The notes under the pieces were generated by a model. That model worked only from the letters and a program-made list of their open reading frames with translations. It searched no databases and was not told where the DNA came from. From NCBI GenBank assembly GCA_012841485.1, contig DUUU01000584.1, positions 1-8,180 on the forward strand: a DNA stretch of 8,180 nt. Reading direction: 5' to 3'. A program made the translations under genes and the position numbers. Of this stretch, positions 1-6,093 are shown piece by piece; the stretch's first letter is position 1; the number at the start of each line of letters is the position of its first letter. Origin of the DNA: Armatimonadota bacterium. Lineage in GTDB: Bacteria > Armatimonadota > JAAZEB01.

Positions 1-81
1 CCTTCGTCCGTGTCGTGAGCGGGGATCTGGCACAGACGCGAGGGCCTCAACCAAGCTAGTAACTACCGCGTCCTTATCCAT
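1..81 (-). CDS. ISAs1-family (H-repeat-like) transposase, N-terminal fragment
   Basis: The minus strand reads from an ATG at 81 down to base 1 as 27 codons without a stop, beginning MDKDAVVTSLVEALASVPDP and continuing RSRHGRR. The pattern of a short helix, then V-P-D-P-R-x-x-x-G-R-R, is the hallmark start of ISAs1/H-repeat transposases (the DDE_Tnp_1-associated N-terminal domain). An in-frame stop at 91-93 rules out a longer upstream start; GGGGG at 83-87 is the only nearby ribosome-binding-like sequence. The rest of the gene, including any DDE catalytic residues, lies outside the window, so I cannot tell whether the element is intact. The family call rests on a short stretch but the motif is distinctive. 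Confidence 0.72.
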   Translation of the reverse strand, partial: MDKDAVVTSLVEALASVPDPRSRHGRR

Positions 82-136
82 GCCCCCATTCTACCCGCTC
101 CTGCTTCTCAATAATCGAAAGGCCCTGCGAAGACTC
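82..136. mobile_element. Probable terminal end of an ISAs1-like insertion sequence
   Basis: ISAs1 elements are short and carry the transposase gene close to one end, so the element boundary should lie between the transposase start (81) and the DUF72 promoter (137). On the minus strand a CAGGGCC at 127-121 would be a plausible start of the terminal inverted repeat. The opposite end is outside the window, so neither the inverted repeat nor a target duplication can be verified. The boundary is inferred. Confidence 0.35.
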
Positions 137-165
137 TTGACGGCGCTGGCGAGGGGTGTTATACT
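137..165 (+). promoter_or_regulatory. Housekeeping (sigma-70/SigA type) promoter for the DUF72 gene
   Basis: TTGACG (137-142) and TATACT (160-165) are separated by exactly 17 bases. The -10 box is preceded by TGT, giving an extended -10. Transcription should start near 172, leaving a short leader of about 17 bases before the ATG at 189. The promoter sits just outside the probable insertion sequence end. Confidence 0.8.
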
Positions 166-188
166 GGGATAGTCGGCAGGGAGAGCTC

Positions 189-1012
189 ATGGCGATTCAC
201 ATCGGCACCTCTGGGTTCAGCTATCCAGACTGGCGCGGCTTCTTCTACCCGGAGAACCTGCCCGAGCGGGACATGCTCGCCCATTACTCCCAGCAATTCA
301 ATACCGTGGAGGTGAACTCCACGTACTACCGGATGCCCGGGTCCGCGACCTTCGCCCGCATGCAGCAGAAGGTGCCGCCTGGATTCCGCTTCGCGGTGAA
401 GGCGAACCGCCAGATGACGCATGAGGGGGCGATGGCGCGCCAGCGGTGGGCGCCTGGCACCGGGCTGGCCCGGAGACCGATGCCCTCTTTGCCCGCTTCG
501 TGGAGGCTGTGGCTCCGCTGGTGGATGCGGGCCAACTGGCGTGCGTGCTGGCTCAGTTCCCGTGGTCCTTCCGCTGTTGCGACGAGACCCGGGAGTACAT
601 CCGGCGCCTGCCCGAGCGGATGCAGGGCTTGCCCACGGTGGTGGAGTTTCGCAACCGCGAGTGGCTGGATGAGAGCCTCTTCGACTTGCTGCGGGACTGC
701 GGGTTGGGTTTCTGCTGCGTTGATGAGCCCCGGCTGAAGGGGTTGATGCCCCCGTTGGCGGTTGCCACGTCGCGTGTGGGCTATGTGCGCTTCCACGGGC
801 GCAACGCCCGTGCGTGGTGGCGGCACGATGAGCCCTGGCAACGCTACGACTACCTTTACACCCAGGAAGAGCTCGCGGAGTGGGTGCCACGCATCGCCCA
901 GCTGGCAACGCAAACCAGCGACACCTTTGTCTTCTTCAATAACCACTACCAGGGCAAGGCGGGGAAGAACGCCCGGATGCTTACCCAGCTCCTCCTTCCA
1001 CTGCCAGAGTGA
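189..1012 (+). pseudogene. DUF72 (YecE-like) protein gene, frameshifted
   Basis: The start ATG at 189 follows AGGGAGAG (178-185) and gives MAIHIGTSGFSYPDWRGFFY, the classic DUF72 opening (IGTSGFSY-x-DW-x-G-x-FYP). The same frame continues through NTVEVNSTYY and FAVKANRQMTHE near base 425. The rest of the family pattern (LFARFVEAVAPL, VLAQFPWSF, VEFRNREWL, GYVRFHGRN, FVFFNNHYQGKAGKNA) is in another frame, ending at the TGA at 1010-1012. The change of frame falls between about 423 and 475 and equals one missing base or 3n+2 added bases. A run of five G at 425-429 is an obvious slip site. The joined product would be about 274 residues, near the usual family length. DUF72 proteins have a TIM-barrel fold and no firmly established function. 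A sequencing error cannot be excluded; if so the gene is intact. Confidence 0.85.
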
Positions 1013-1202
1013 TGCCTTTCCATGATGCAGCCGCGATGGGATCTCCTCGCGAGCGACCGCGGGCATGTAGGAGGCGGCTTCACGTTGGCGAACGGAGGGG
1101 ATGCCATCGGGTTCTTTGCCCCGACAAGCCAAGTTTGATCGCCTGCGAAAATGGAAAGGATGGTTGCACGGGTAGTATGCAGCCAGCCGGTCCGAGAGGG
1201 TG
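1013..1202. other. Intergenic stretch, no gene seen
   Basis: No frame here gives a recognisable protein. There is no convincing promoter with correct spacing. One weak hairpin (TCGGG against CCCGA around 1108-1125) has no T-run after it. GAGAGGG at 1194-1200 lies only two bases before the ATG at 1203 and may be the remnant ribosome-binding site of the decayed receiver gene. Confidence 0.4.
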
Positions 1203-1751
1203 ATGTCCCGACTCCCCCGGGTCCCATATGCCGAGGAATGGGCGCGTGAGGCCTTGGCGCGGGCATCAGCGGATACGCCGTGCAAGGTGGTTGGAGCGGC
1301 GAGCGGCCTGGAAGCACGGGGGCATCATCCTGGCATCGTCGTGCCCGGCCTCCGACTCCCGGTTCTCGATGGTCAGAAGGGCTACGGGATGGCGGAGGCG
1401 GCTCGCTATCCGTTTCTGAGCCCGTTGAGCGCGCGTGACGGCGCTGGTGAGTGAGGACGATAGCCCGCGCGCGGGAAGCGGGCGGCACCCTACTTGCAGA
1501 AGCCTCCATCGGCGCCGGAGTCAAGCATCGCCGTCTGGTGTGTTCTTGCTCGTCTGAGGGCATGGCGGCGCGTCCTTCGCAAGACGCCGGCGGAGATCGC
1601 AGGGCCGATTCGGCCGCCGCAGGCAGAAGAGCCTGCCGCGCTATTGCCCGGAGTGCGCGGAAACGCCTCCGGTATTCGCGTATCGTGCTCGTCACCCGCC
1701 GGTCCGGCCAAGGGCCGCCGCCAGGGTGGAATTCCGTACCAGAGAAGGTGA
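1203..1751 (+). pseudogene. Decayed response-regulator receiver-domain gene
   Basis: From the ATG at 1203 the frame reads like a receiver domain: EEWAREALARASAD (helix 1), CKVVGAASGLEA (strand 2/helix 2), HHPGIVVPGLRLPVLDG (strand 3 with the LP-x-LDG loop), YPFLSPLSARDGAGE (strand 4, switch Ser), then YLQKPPSAPE at 1491-1520 (the conserved K-P loop). The length to the end of the domain, about base 1571, fits a receiver of about 120 residues. The phospho-acceptor Asp is Gly (residue 49) and the acidic pair before EEW is Tyr-Ala, so it could not be phosphorylated. Stops interrupt the frame at 1452-1454 and 1461-1463. Reading frame 1451-1486 instead gives VRTIARAREAGG, a good match for the missing segment, so two compensating indels fit best. 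The frame then stays open, without a domain I recognise, to a TGA at 1749-1751, four bases before the STAS gene. The match is by eye. Confidence 0.62.
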
Positions 1752-1755
1752 AACG

Positions 1756-2109
1756 ATGGATCTGGAGATCGTGGTCAGAAAGGAAACCGGCGAGATCGCC
1801 GAGGTGGCCCTCGTAGGGCGGGTGGATATGCAGACGACGGAGCTCCTTAAGGGCCGGCTCACTGCGGTGATCGAGGAAGGCTGCCGGCACATTCTGCTGA
1901 ACATGCGCCGCGTGAAGTTCATCGACAGCGTGGGGTTGGGCTCTCTGATTGGAGCGCGACGCCGTGTGGTCGAGGCGGGTGGCAGCTTGCGCCTGGTACA
2001 CCTCAGCCCGGCCGTCGCCAAGGCCCTGGAGATAGCCAATCTAACGCGCCTCTTCGACGTCCATGAGAGTATGCAGGACGCAGTGGCTGCGCTCGCTCGG
2101 GGGGCATGA
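1756..2109 (+). CDS. STAS-domain anti-sigma-factor antagonist (SpoIIAA/RsbV-like)
   Basis: This 117-residue, single-domain cytoplasmic protein has the STAS fold pattern: beta strand with GRVDMQTTELL (residues 21-31), VIEEGCRHILLNM (38-50), then FIDSVGLGSLIGARR (55-69) and LRLVHLSPAVAKALEIANL. Ser58 in the D-S-x-G-L-G loop corresponds to the phosphorylated serine of B. subtilis SpoIIAA, so the protein should be controlled by a serine kinase/phosphatase partner switch, binding and sequestering an anti-sigma factor when unphosphorylated. No kinase, phosphatase or sigma gene is in the window, so its target is unknown. The start at 1756 is chosen because AGAAGGTG lies 5 to 6 bases upstream and the domain begins there; a GTG at 1726 would only add a linker. 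It directly follows the decayed receiver gene, suggesting an old two-gene signalling operon. Confidence 0.9.
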   Translation: MDLEIVVRKETGEIAEVALVGRVDMQTTELLKGRLTAVIEEGCRHILLNMRRVKFIDSVGLGSLIGARRRVVEAGGSLRLVHLSPAVAKALEIANLTRLFDVHESMQDAVAALARGA

Positions 2110-2219
2110 AGTCTCCTCACGTAGAGTGGCTCCCCGAGCGTCCGATAAGCCTTCGCGGCGATATCGCCCTCCCTGCGTTGCGTACTCTCTACGACGTGCC
2201 TTGGTGCTCGCCGCCATAG
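2106..2219 (+). CDS. Short ORF overlapping the STAS stop; possibly a broken gene start
   Basis: An ATG at 2106 overlaps the STAS TGA (ATGA), the usual arrangement for translational coupling, and opens a 37-codon frame beginning MKSPHVEWLPERPISLRGDI and ending at TAG 2217-2219. I recognise no domain. Immediately after, another frame (about 2180-2255) reads RALVLAAIGHAIIASP, which looks like a hydrophobic segment. This could be the eroded start of a once longer gene, perhaps the N-terminus of the propeller protein downstream, or simply chance in GC-rich DNA. Confidence 0.22.
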   Translation: MKSPHVEWLPERPISLRGDIALPALRTLYDVPWCSPP

Positions 2220-2301
2220 GCCATGCCATCATCGCGTCTCCCGGCAATCAGGCGTCGGCTTCGCAGCGCTCGACGAGACGCTGCTGCTTGCCTGGAAGGC
2301 G

Positions 2302-2316
2302 CCTGCATAACGCAGG
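2302..2316 (+). promoter_or_regulatory. Small hairpin over the propeller gene's ribosome-binding site
   Basis: CCTGC (2302-2306) and GCAGG (2312-2316) form a perfect 5-bp stem with loop ATAAC. The right arm contains most of the AGGA that would serve the GTG at 2326, so it could reduce initiation there. It may be chance. Confidence 0.25.
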
Positions 2317-2325
2317 AATGCTCAG

Positions 2326-3831
2326 GTGTCTCCGCGAACACTCCACCGGATGGCGCCCCAGGCTGCCGTTTGCCGGCGGTCTGCGGAGCGCGTGAGGTGG
2401 CATGCATTGCCAGGACGACTCCTGACAGAATGCCCGATCTGGTCGCCGGACGGGAGAGCTCTTCTCCTCACCACCGGGGGGCGGCGCATCTATCTCCTCG
2501 ATCGGACCGAGGGGCGCGTGCGCTTCCTGGCGTATGGGTGTGACCCCGCGTGGTCGCCCGATGGACGCCAGATTGCCTTTGTATGTCTGGGCCGGGGACA
2601 GGAAGTGGGCATCATACGCGCGGATGGCACGGGTGGGGTGCGCATCCTGCGAATCCCCAGCGGCGTGCGTCCGCCGCTCTTGTGGGACCGAGTGGGTGCC
2701 TCGCTCTGCTTCGCGGATGCGCAGGGGCGGATCACGGGCGTGCGCGTGCCGGACGGCACGCCGCTGTCATGGTCGCTCCCTTCGCCGGTCGACGCCCTCG
2801 CCGCTTCCCCGGATGGCGAGTGGCTGGCGTTCACGGCGCCGTGCGAGATGCCCGGCATGCTCTGCCTCCATCTCTATCACCGGCGCGACCGTTCCCTCCG
2901 TGTGATCGCGCAGGTGCCGCCATGCCGTCTCTTCTGGACGAGGAAGGGACGCGCCCTCACGATCCTGGCGGAGGATGTGGCGGAGCCATCGCTCCACTAT
3001 GAGATGGCGACCGGCCATATAAGGCGCCTTCACGTACCTGAGGACCTGGTGCCGCTGGTGCCTTCCCCTACGGATGACGGCATGCTCTACTCGGAGGCGC
3101 GTGCCCCCGGTCAGATGATGGTGGGCGAGGCGGAGGGCAACCGTCTGCGTCTCTTCGCTCATGGTTACTTCCCCGCCTGGTCTCCGGACGGAGAAAGCAT
3201 CGCCTTCTATGACAACCCGGATGAGGAGGCGAGCCTATGCACTCAGAGCCGGGATGGCGCCAACTTCCTGCGTGGGCCCGGCGGCTCGCCGCGACCGCCG
3301 CTCCGCGAGCGCGCCCTGAACCTCCTCTCCTGGTCGGTGGTGTTTGCCCTCTTCCCGGGTCTGCCCGCCCTCGGTGCCGCCGTGGCGACGACTCCCTTTC
3401 TCTCTCTCACGCGCGCTTGGCACGCACTGGCGCTCCTGTTGGGATGGCTGGCGCTGTTCACCCTCTATCGCCCCTTCGTGCGTTGGGCCAGGTGGGCCGG
3501 CGATGCCTTCGAATCGCCTCGCATGGAGCAGACGCTGGCGGCATCTCCCGCGGCCGTTCTGGCTGCCCTGAGTGTGCAACACGCGCTTAGGCTCCACCTG
3601 TTGTGGATGCTGCCGCTCCTTGTCGCATGGTTATTCCTCTGCGTTTCCGGAGCTCCCATACTATCACGCGGAAGACCAGGATCCTACCGCGCCATCGCCG
3701 CCGCTTGGGGGATCGCGCTGGCAACCACGCTGTTCGCGGGCATATGGCACACGCGCTCGCAGGTGCCCGCCGTCCTCGCTGGCTCTCCCGCCGTCGAAGC
3801 GAGCCGTGGAGGCGCGGGGGATTCGCGCTGA
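2326..3831 (+). CDS. PD40 (TolB-like) beta-propeller protein with C-terminal membrane domain
   Basis: The 501-residue product has two parts. Residues about 35-315 are a beta-propeller with four clear PD40 motifs: IWSPDGRALLLTT (38-50), AWSPDGRQIAFVC (75-87), ASPDGEWLAFTA (160-171) and AWSPDGESIAFYD (284-296); weaker blades lie between. Residues about 331-475 are strongly hydrophobic, with roughly four to five membrane spans (about 331-358, 365-384, 406-420, 424-444, 455-474). There is no N-terminal signal peptide, unlike periplasmic TolB, so as it stands the propeller would face the cytoplasm. GTG 2326 has AGGA eight bases upstream; ATG 2350 and GTG 2392 are alternatives, and the true N-terminus may have been lost (see 2106-2325). 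The function is unknown; PD40 propellers usually bind proteins or sugars. The stop overlaps the next gene's start (TGATG), so the two are probably co-translated. Confidence 0.8.
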   Translation: MSPRTLHRMAPQAAVCRRSAERVRWHALPGRLLTECPIWSPDGRALLLTTGGRRIYLLDRTEGRVRFLAYGCDPAWSPDGRQIAFVCLGRGQEVGIIRADGTGGVRILRIPSGVRPPLLWDRVGASLCFADAQGRITGVRVPDGTPLSWSLPSPVDALAASPDGEWLAFTAPCEMPGMLCLHLYHRRDRSLRVIAQVPPCRLFWTRKGRALTILAEDVAEPSLHYEMATGHIRRLHVPEDLVPLVPSPTDDGMLYSEARAPGQMMVGEAEGNRLRLFAHGYFPAWSPDGESIAFYDNPDEEASLCTQSRDGANFLRGPGGSPRPPLRERALNLLSWSVVFALFPGLPALGAAVATTPFLSLTRAWHALALLLGWLALFTLYRPFVRWARWAGDAFESPRMEQTLAASPAAVLAALSVQHALRLHLLWMLPLLVAWLFLCVSGAPILSRGRPGSYRAIAAAWGIALATTLFAGIWHTRSQVPAVLAGSPAVEASRGGAGDSR

Positions 3832-4190
3832 TGGGCTACAATATCGCCCGCCGGGCGAGCGCGGAGGAGTTCTGCCGGCGCGTCTGGGCCGCTGTGCGCC
3901 GCATCCCTGCCGGGCGCGTGATGACCTACGGTCAGATCGCCGACCACCTCGGATGCCCGGGGCGGGCGCGCGCCGTGGGCTATGCCATGCGCTTTTCCCC
4001 TCCCTCCGTTCCGTGGCACCGCGTCGTCTCGTCGCGCGGAACAATCTCCGAGCGGCCCGACCGCGAGTCGATGGCTGAGCAGCGCCAGCGCCTGGAGGCA
4101 GAGGGCGTGCGCTTCGATGAGGCCGGGCGCATCGACCTCCGCATCCATCTCTGGGAGCCCCCCGAGGAGGAAAACGGCGCCCCCGCCTGA
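3831..4190 (+). CDS. atl: Alkyltransferase-like (ATL) DNA-repair protein
   Basis: This 119-residue protein matches the DNA-binding domain of O6-methylguanine methyltransferase: RIPAGRVMTYGQIADHLG (24-41, helix-turn-helix entry) and RARAVGYAMR (45-54), where Arg47 corresponds to the base-flipping arginine. The active-site P-C-H-R-V is P-W-H-R-V here, with Trp62 in place of the methyl-accepting cysteine. Trp at this position is typical of ATLs such as S. pombe Atl1 and E. coli YbaZ, which bind O6-alkylguanine without repairing it and pass the lesion to nucleotide excision repair. It has no N-terminal ribonuclease-like domain, as expected for an ATL. The ATG at 3831 overlaps the propeller stop; the ribosome-binding site is weak (GGGGG at 3816-3820), so coupling to the upstream gene is likely. 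The functional link between a propeller membrane protein and an ATL is unclear. Confidence 0.9.
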   Translation: MGYNIARRASAEEFCRRVWAAVRRIPAGRVMTYGQIADHLGCPGRARAVGYAMRFSPPSVPWHRVVSSRGTISERPDRESMAEQRQRLEAEGVRFDEAGRIDLRIHLWEPPEEENGAPA

Positions 4191-4223
4191 CAGGAGCTTC
4201 CACGATCACAGCCCCGCGGGGGC
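4179..4223 (+). terminator. Possible GC hairpin at the end of the propeller-ATL unit
   Basis: GCCCCCGC (4179-4186, inside the last ATL codons) is perfectly complementary to GCGGGGGC (4216-4223), with a 29-base loop; the inner CCCCGCGGGG palindrome (4212-4221) competes with it. No T-run follows, so any terminator role is uncertain. Confidence 0.25.
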
Positions 4224-4245
4224 CCACCTCGGATCCGGGTCGCGG

Positions 4246-4274
4246 TTGCGGAGCACCGGCCCGCATGCTATAAT
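4246..4274 (+). promoter_or_regulatory. Extended -10 promoter for the aminotransferase gene
   Basis: TTGCGG (4246-4251) and a perfect TATAAT (4269-4274) are 17 bases apart, and TGC precedes the -10 box (extended -10). Transcription should start near 4281, giving a leader of about 113 bases to the ATG at 4394. The leader has no motif I recognise. Confidence 0.82.
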
Positions 4275-4393
4275 GAGGCCGGTAGGCACATGGCGTGGGA
4301 GCGCCCCGGCCTGGCTGGAAAGCGGCGGGCGGCGTCCGAATGCCATCCGGCCATCTGCATTCTGCAACCTGGAATGAACTGCGGGAGGAGCCA

Positions 4394-5677
4394 ATGAACC
4401 CTGTTCCCTTCACGCCCGACGAGGTCGAGCGCATCGCGGATGACGTGGTGGAGAAATACCGCGAGCATGTCAACCCTGGCGCGGCGAACCTGCTCAAGTT
4501 CGCGGGCTTCGGCGTTCCGGAGTGGGCGGGCGAGGGCACGATTGTCCGCGATATGTCCGGCAAGGAGTACCTCGACTTCGTCGGCGGCTATGGCGTCTTC
4601 TCGCTTGGCTACTGCCATCCCCGGGTCGTTGCTGCGGTGCAAGAGCAGCTCAACCGGCTCCCCCTGAAGACGCAGTACTTCCTCAGCCAGCCTGTGGCGG
4701 ATCTCTGCGCGCTCCTCGCCGAGGTGACGCCCGGGCGCCTGCAATACACGTTTCTCTGCAACAGCGGCACCGAGGCGGTGGAGGGCGCGCTGAAATGCGC
4801 GCGCGTCTTCACGCGCAAGCCGGGCATCATCAGCGCGGTGGGGGCGTTCCATGGGAAGAGCCTGGGCAGCCTCAGCGCCTCGGGCCGAGAGGTCTACAAA
4901 GAGCCCTTCTATCCCCTGGTGCCTGGCTTCCGCCAGGTGCCTTTTGGCGAGATCGAGCCACTGCGCGAGGCGATCGATCAGGAGACGGCGGCGGTGATCC
5001 TGGAGGCCGTTCAGGGAGAGGCAGGGGTGCGCGTGTCGCCGGATGACTACCTGAAGCAGGTCCGGCAGGCGTGCGATGAAAAGGGCGTGCTCCTCATCCT
5101 GGATGAGGTACGCACCGGGTTTGGCCGCCTCGGACGGCTCTTCGCGGCGGATCTGTATGGCATCGAGCCGGATATCATCTGCTTCGGCAAGGCGCTGGGC
5201 GGCGGGGTGATGCCAGTGGGCGCGTTCATGGCGCGCGCCGAGATTTGGGACGCCCTGTTTGGCGAGAACCCGTGGCTGCACTCCTCTACCTTTGGAGGAA
5301 ACCCCCTGGCGGCCGCGGCCGGCCTGGCCGCCGTGCGAACGACCATTGAAGAGAAGCTCCCGGAGCGCGCCGCCGCGCTCGAGCCGCGCCTCCTGGACGG
5401 GCTGCGCCGCATTCAAGAGCGCTACCCGGCGATCATCACGGAGGTGCGCGGAAAGGGGCTGCTGGCCGGCGTCCAGTTCGCCGATGCCGATGTGGCGAAG
5501 CTGGTGATCACGGCGATGGGGCATGAGGGCGTGCTGGTGGCCTACAGCCTCAATAATCCCTGCGTTGTTCGCCTGGAGCCCCCGCTCATCGTCACCGAGG
5601 CAGAGATCGACCGTGCCCTCTCGGTCATGGAGGAGTGCATCGGAGGCGCGGCGAGCGCGCTCGATGGTCTGATGTAG
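4394..5677 (+). CDS. Class III PLP-dependent aminotransferase (putrescine/ornithine aminotransferase-like)
   Basis: This 427-residue cytoplasmic enzyme transfers an amino group, most likely from a terminal amine of a diamine or basic amino acid, to a 2-oxo acid. Fold-type I, class III landmarks are all present: GGYGVFSLGYCHP (64-76), CNSGTEAVEGALK (122-134; Gly-Thr hold the cofactor phosphate), AFHGKSLGSLSASG (151-164), LILDEVRTGFGR (234-245; Asp237 pairs with the pyridine nitrogen), CFGKALGGGVMPVGA (263-277; Lys266 forms the Schiff base) and STFGGNPLAAAAG (298-310). The N-terminus with HVNPG and EWAGEGT, and the PLKTQYFLSQP segment, recall E. coli putrescine aminotransferase (YgjG) more than acetylornithine enzymes, but the substrate cannot be settled by reading. 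The start is fixed by GGGAGGAG at 4382-4389; an upstream GTG at 4295 lies inside the leader. It is a stand-alone gene. Confidence 0.9.
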   Translation: MNPVPFTPDEVERIADDVVEKYREHVNPGAANLLKFAGFGVPEWAGEGTIVRDMSGKEYLDFVGGYGVFSLGYCHPRVVAAVQEQLNRLPLKTQYFLSQPVADLCALLAEVTPGRLQYTFLCNSGTEAVEGALKCARVFTRKPGIISAVGAFHGKSLGSLSASGREVYKEPFYPLVPGFRQVPFGEIEPLREAIDQETAAVILEAVQGEAGVRVSPDDYLKQVRQACDEKGVLLILDEVRTGFGRLGRLFAADLYGIEPDIICFGKALGGGVMPVGAFMARAEIWDALFGENPWLHSSTFGGNPLAAAAGLAAVRTTIEEKLPERAAALEPRLLDGLRRIQERYPAIITEVRGKGLLAGVQFADADVAKLVITAMGHEGVLVAYSLNNPCVVRLEPPLIVTEAEIDRALSVMEECIGGAASALDGLM

Positions 5678-5781
5678 CGCACCGTGAATTGGCGGCGCGC
5701 GACCAGCCAATCCCGTGTCCTGAACGCCCGGGGAAGGCGCCTCTGCGAGCAGGGCTCTTCTACGCAGTCTCCCCCCGGGTC
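5678..5781. other. Aminotransferase 3' region with a weak hairpin
   Basis: ATTGGC (5688-5693) and GCCAAT (5706-5711) can form a 6-bp stem with a 12-base loop just after the aminotransferase stop. No T-run follows, so it is at best a weak or Rho-assisted end. Nothing else is visible before the next promoter. Confidence 0.25.
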
Positions 5782-5810
5782 TTGACGAGGATGGGCTGCC
5801 GTGATATAGT
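5782..5810 (+). promoter_or_regulatory. Extended -10 promoter for the transketolase gene
   Basis: TTGACG (5782-5787) and TATAGT (5805-5810) are 17 bases apart; TGA precedes the -10 box. The expected transcription start is near 5817, leaving an unusually long leader before the GTG at 6094. Confidence 0.82.
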
Positions 5811-5816
5811 GAGCCC

Positions 5817-6093
5817 GGGAGCCTGGCTGTCGGACGCGCGGCCTGGCCCCAGGGAATCCTGCACATCGAGGCGTCCCACGCCAATGACATCATGGCATCG
5901 GTCCTGATCTGTGTGGAGCGACGGAACGATGCGCACTTCGCCGGATGCTCTGAATCGTCTTGCCGCCATCGCCTGCCCTGCGAGGCCGCAACCCGCGAGG
6001 GCGGTCGGATGCCGGCAGCGTCGGCCCCCCCTGGTCCGGCAGCAAGCACCGCCGAAGTGCAGAACACGCTCTTTTGGATGGGAGGAATGAAAC
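5817..6093 (+). other. Long (about 277 nt) 5' leader of the transketolase mRNA
   Basis: No frame here encodes a convincing protein and the stretch is unassigned. It can form local structure: a bulged hairpin at 5975-6002 (GCCCT pairing with AGGGC, further GC pairs inside), and the sequence CCGGCAGC occurs twice between about 6010 and 6045 flanking a run of seven C. Such length suggests regulatory RNA, but no known riboswitch core is recognisable. The end carries the ribosome-binding site GGAGG (6081-6085). It is bounded by the promoter and start codon, so its extent is an inference. Confidence 0.5.

Noticed and set aside
88..111. Minus-strand TTGAGA and TAGAAT as a transposase promoter
   Set aside because: The spacing is only 12 bases.
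1135..1178. TTGATC and TAGTAT as a promoter for the decayed receiver gene
   Set aside because: The spacing is 32 bases, far from 16-18, and no alternative -35 box fits.
4276..4312. AGGCCGG and CCGGCCT inverted repeat in the aminotransferase leader
   Set aside because: The left arm lies mostly upstream of the expected transcription start, so it is unlikely to form in RNA; an operator role has no other support.
4295..4393. GTG-start N-terminal extension of the aminotransferase
   Set aside because: It lies in the leader just after the promoter, has low-complexity sequence without family similarity, and a strong ribosome-binding site precedes ATG 4394.
5878..5925. CCTGATCTG in the tkt leader resembling part of a TPP riboswitch
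   Set aside because: The required CTGAGA element and the rest of the conserved core are absent.
6020..6060. GGTCCGGCAGCAAGCA resembling the conserved loop of SRP RNA
   Set aside because: The tetraloop and its closing pairs do not match the conserved GGAA loop, and the flanks do not pair as an SRP RNA helix.
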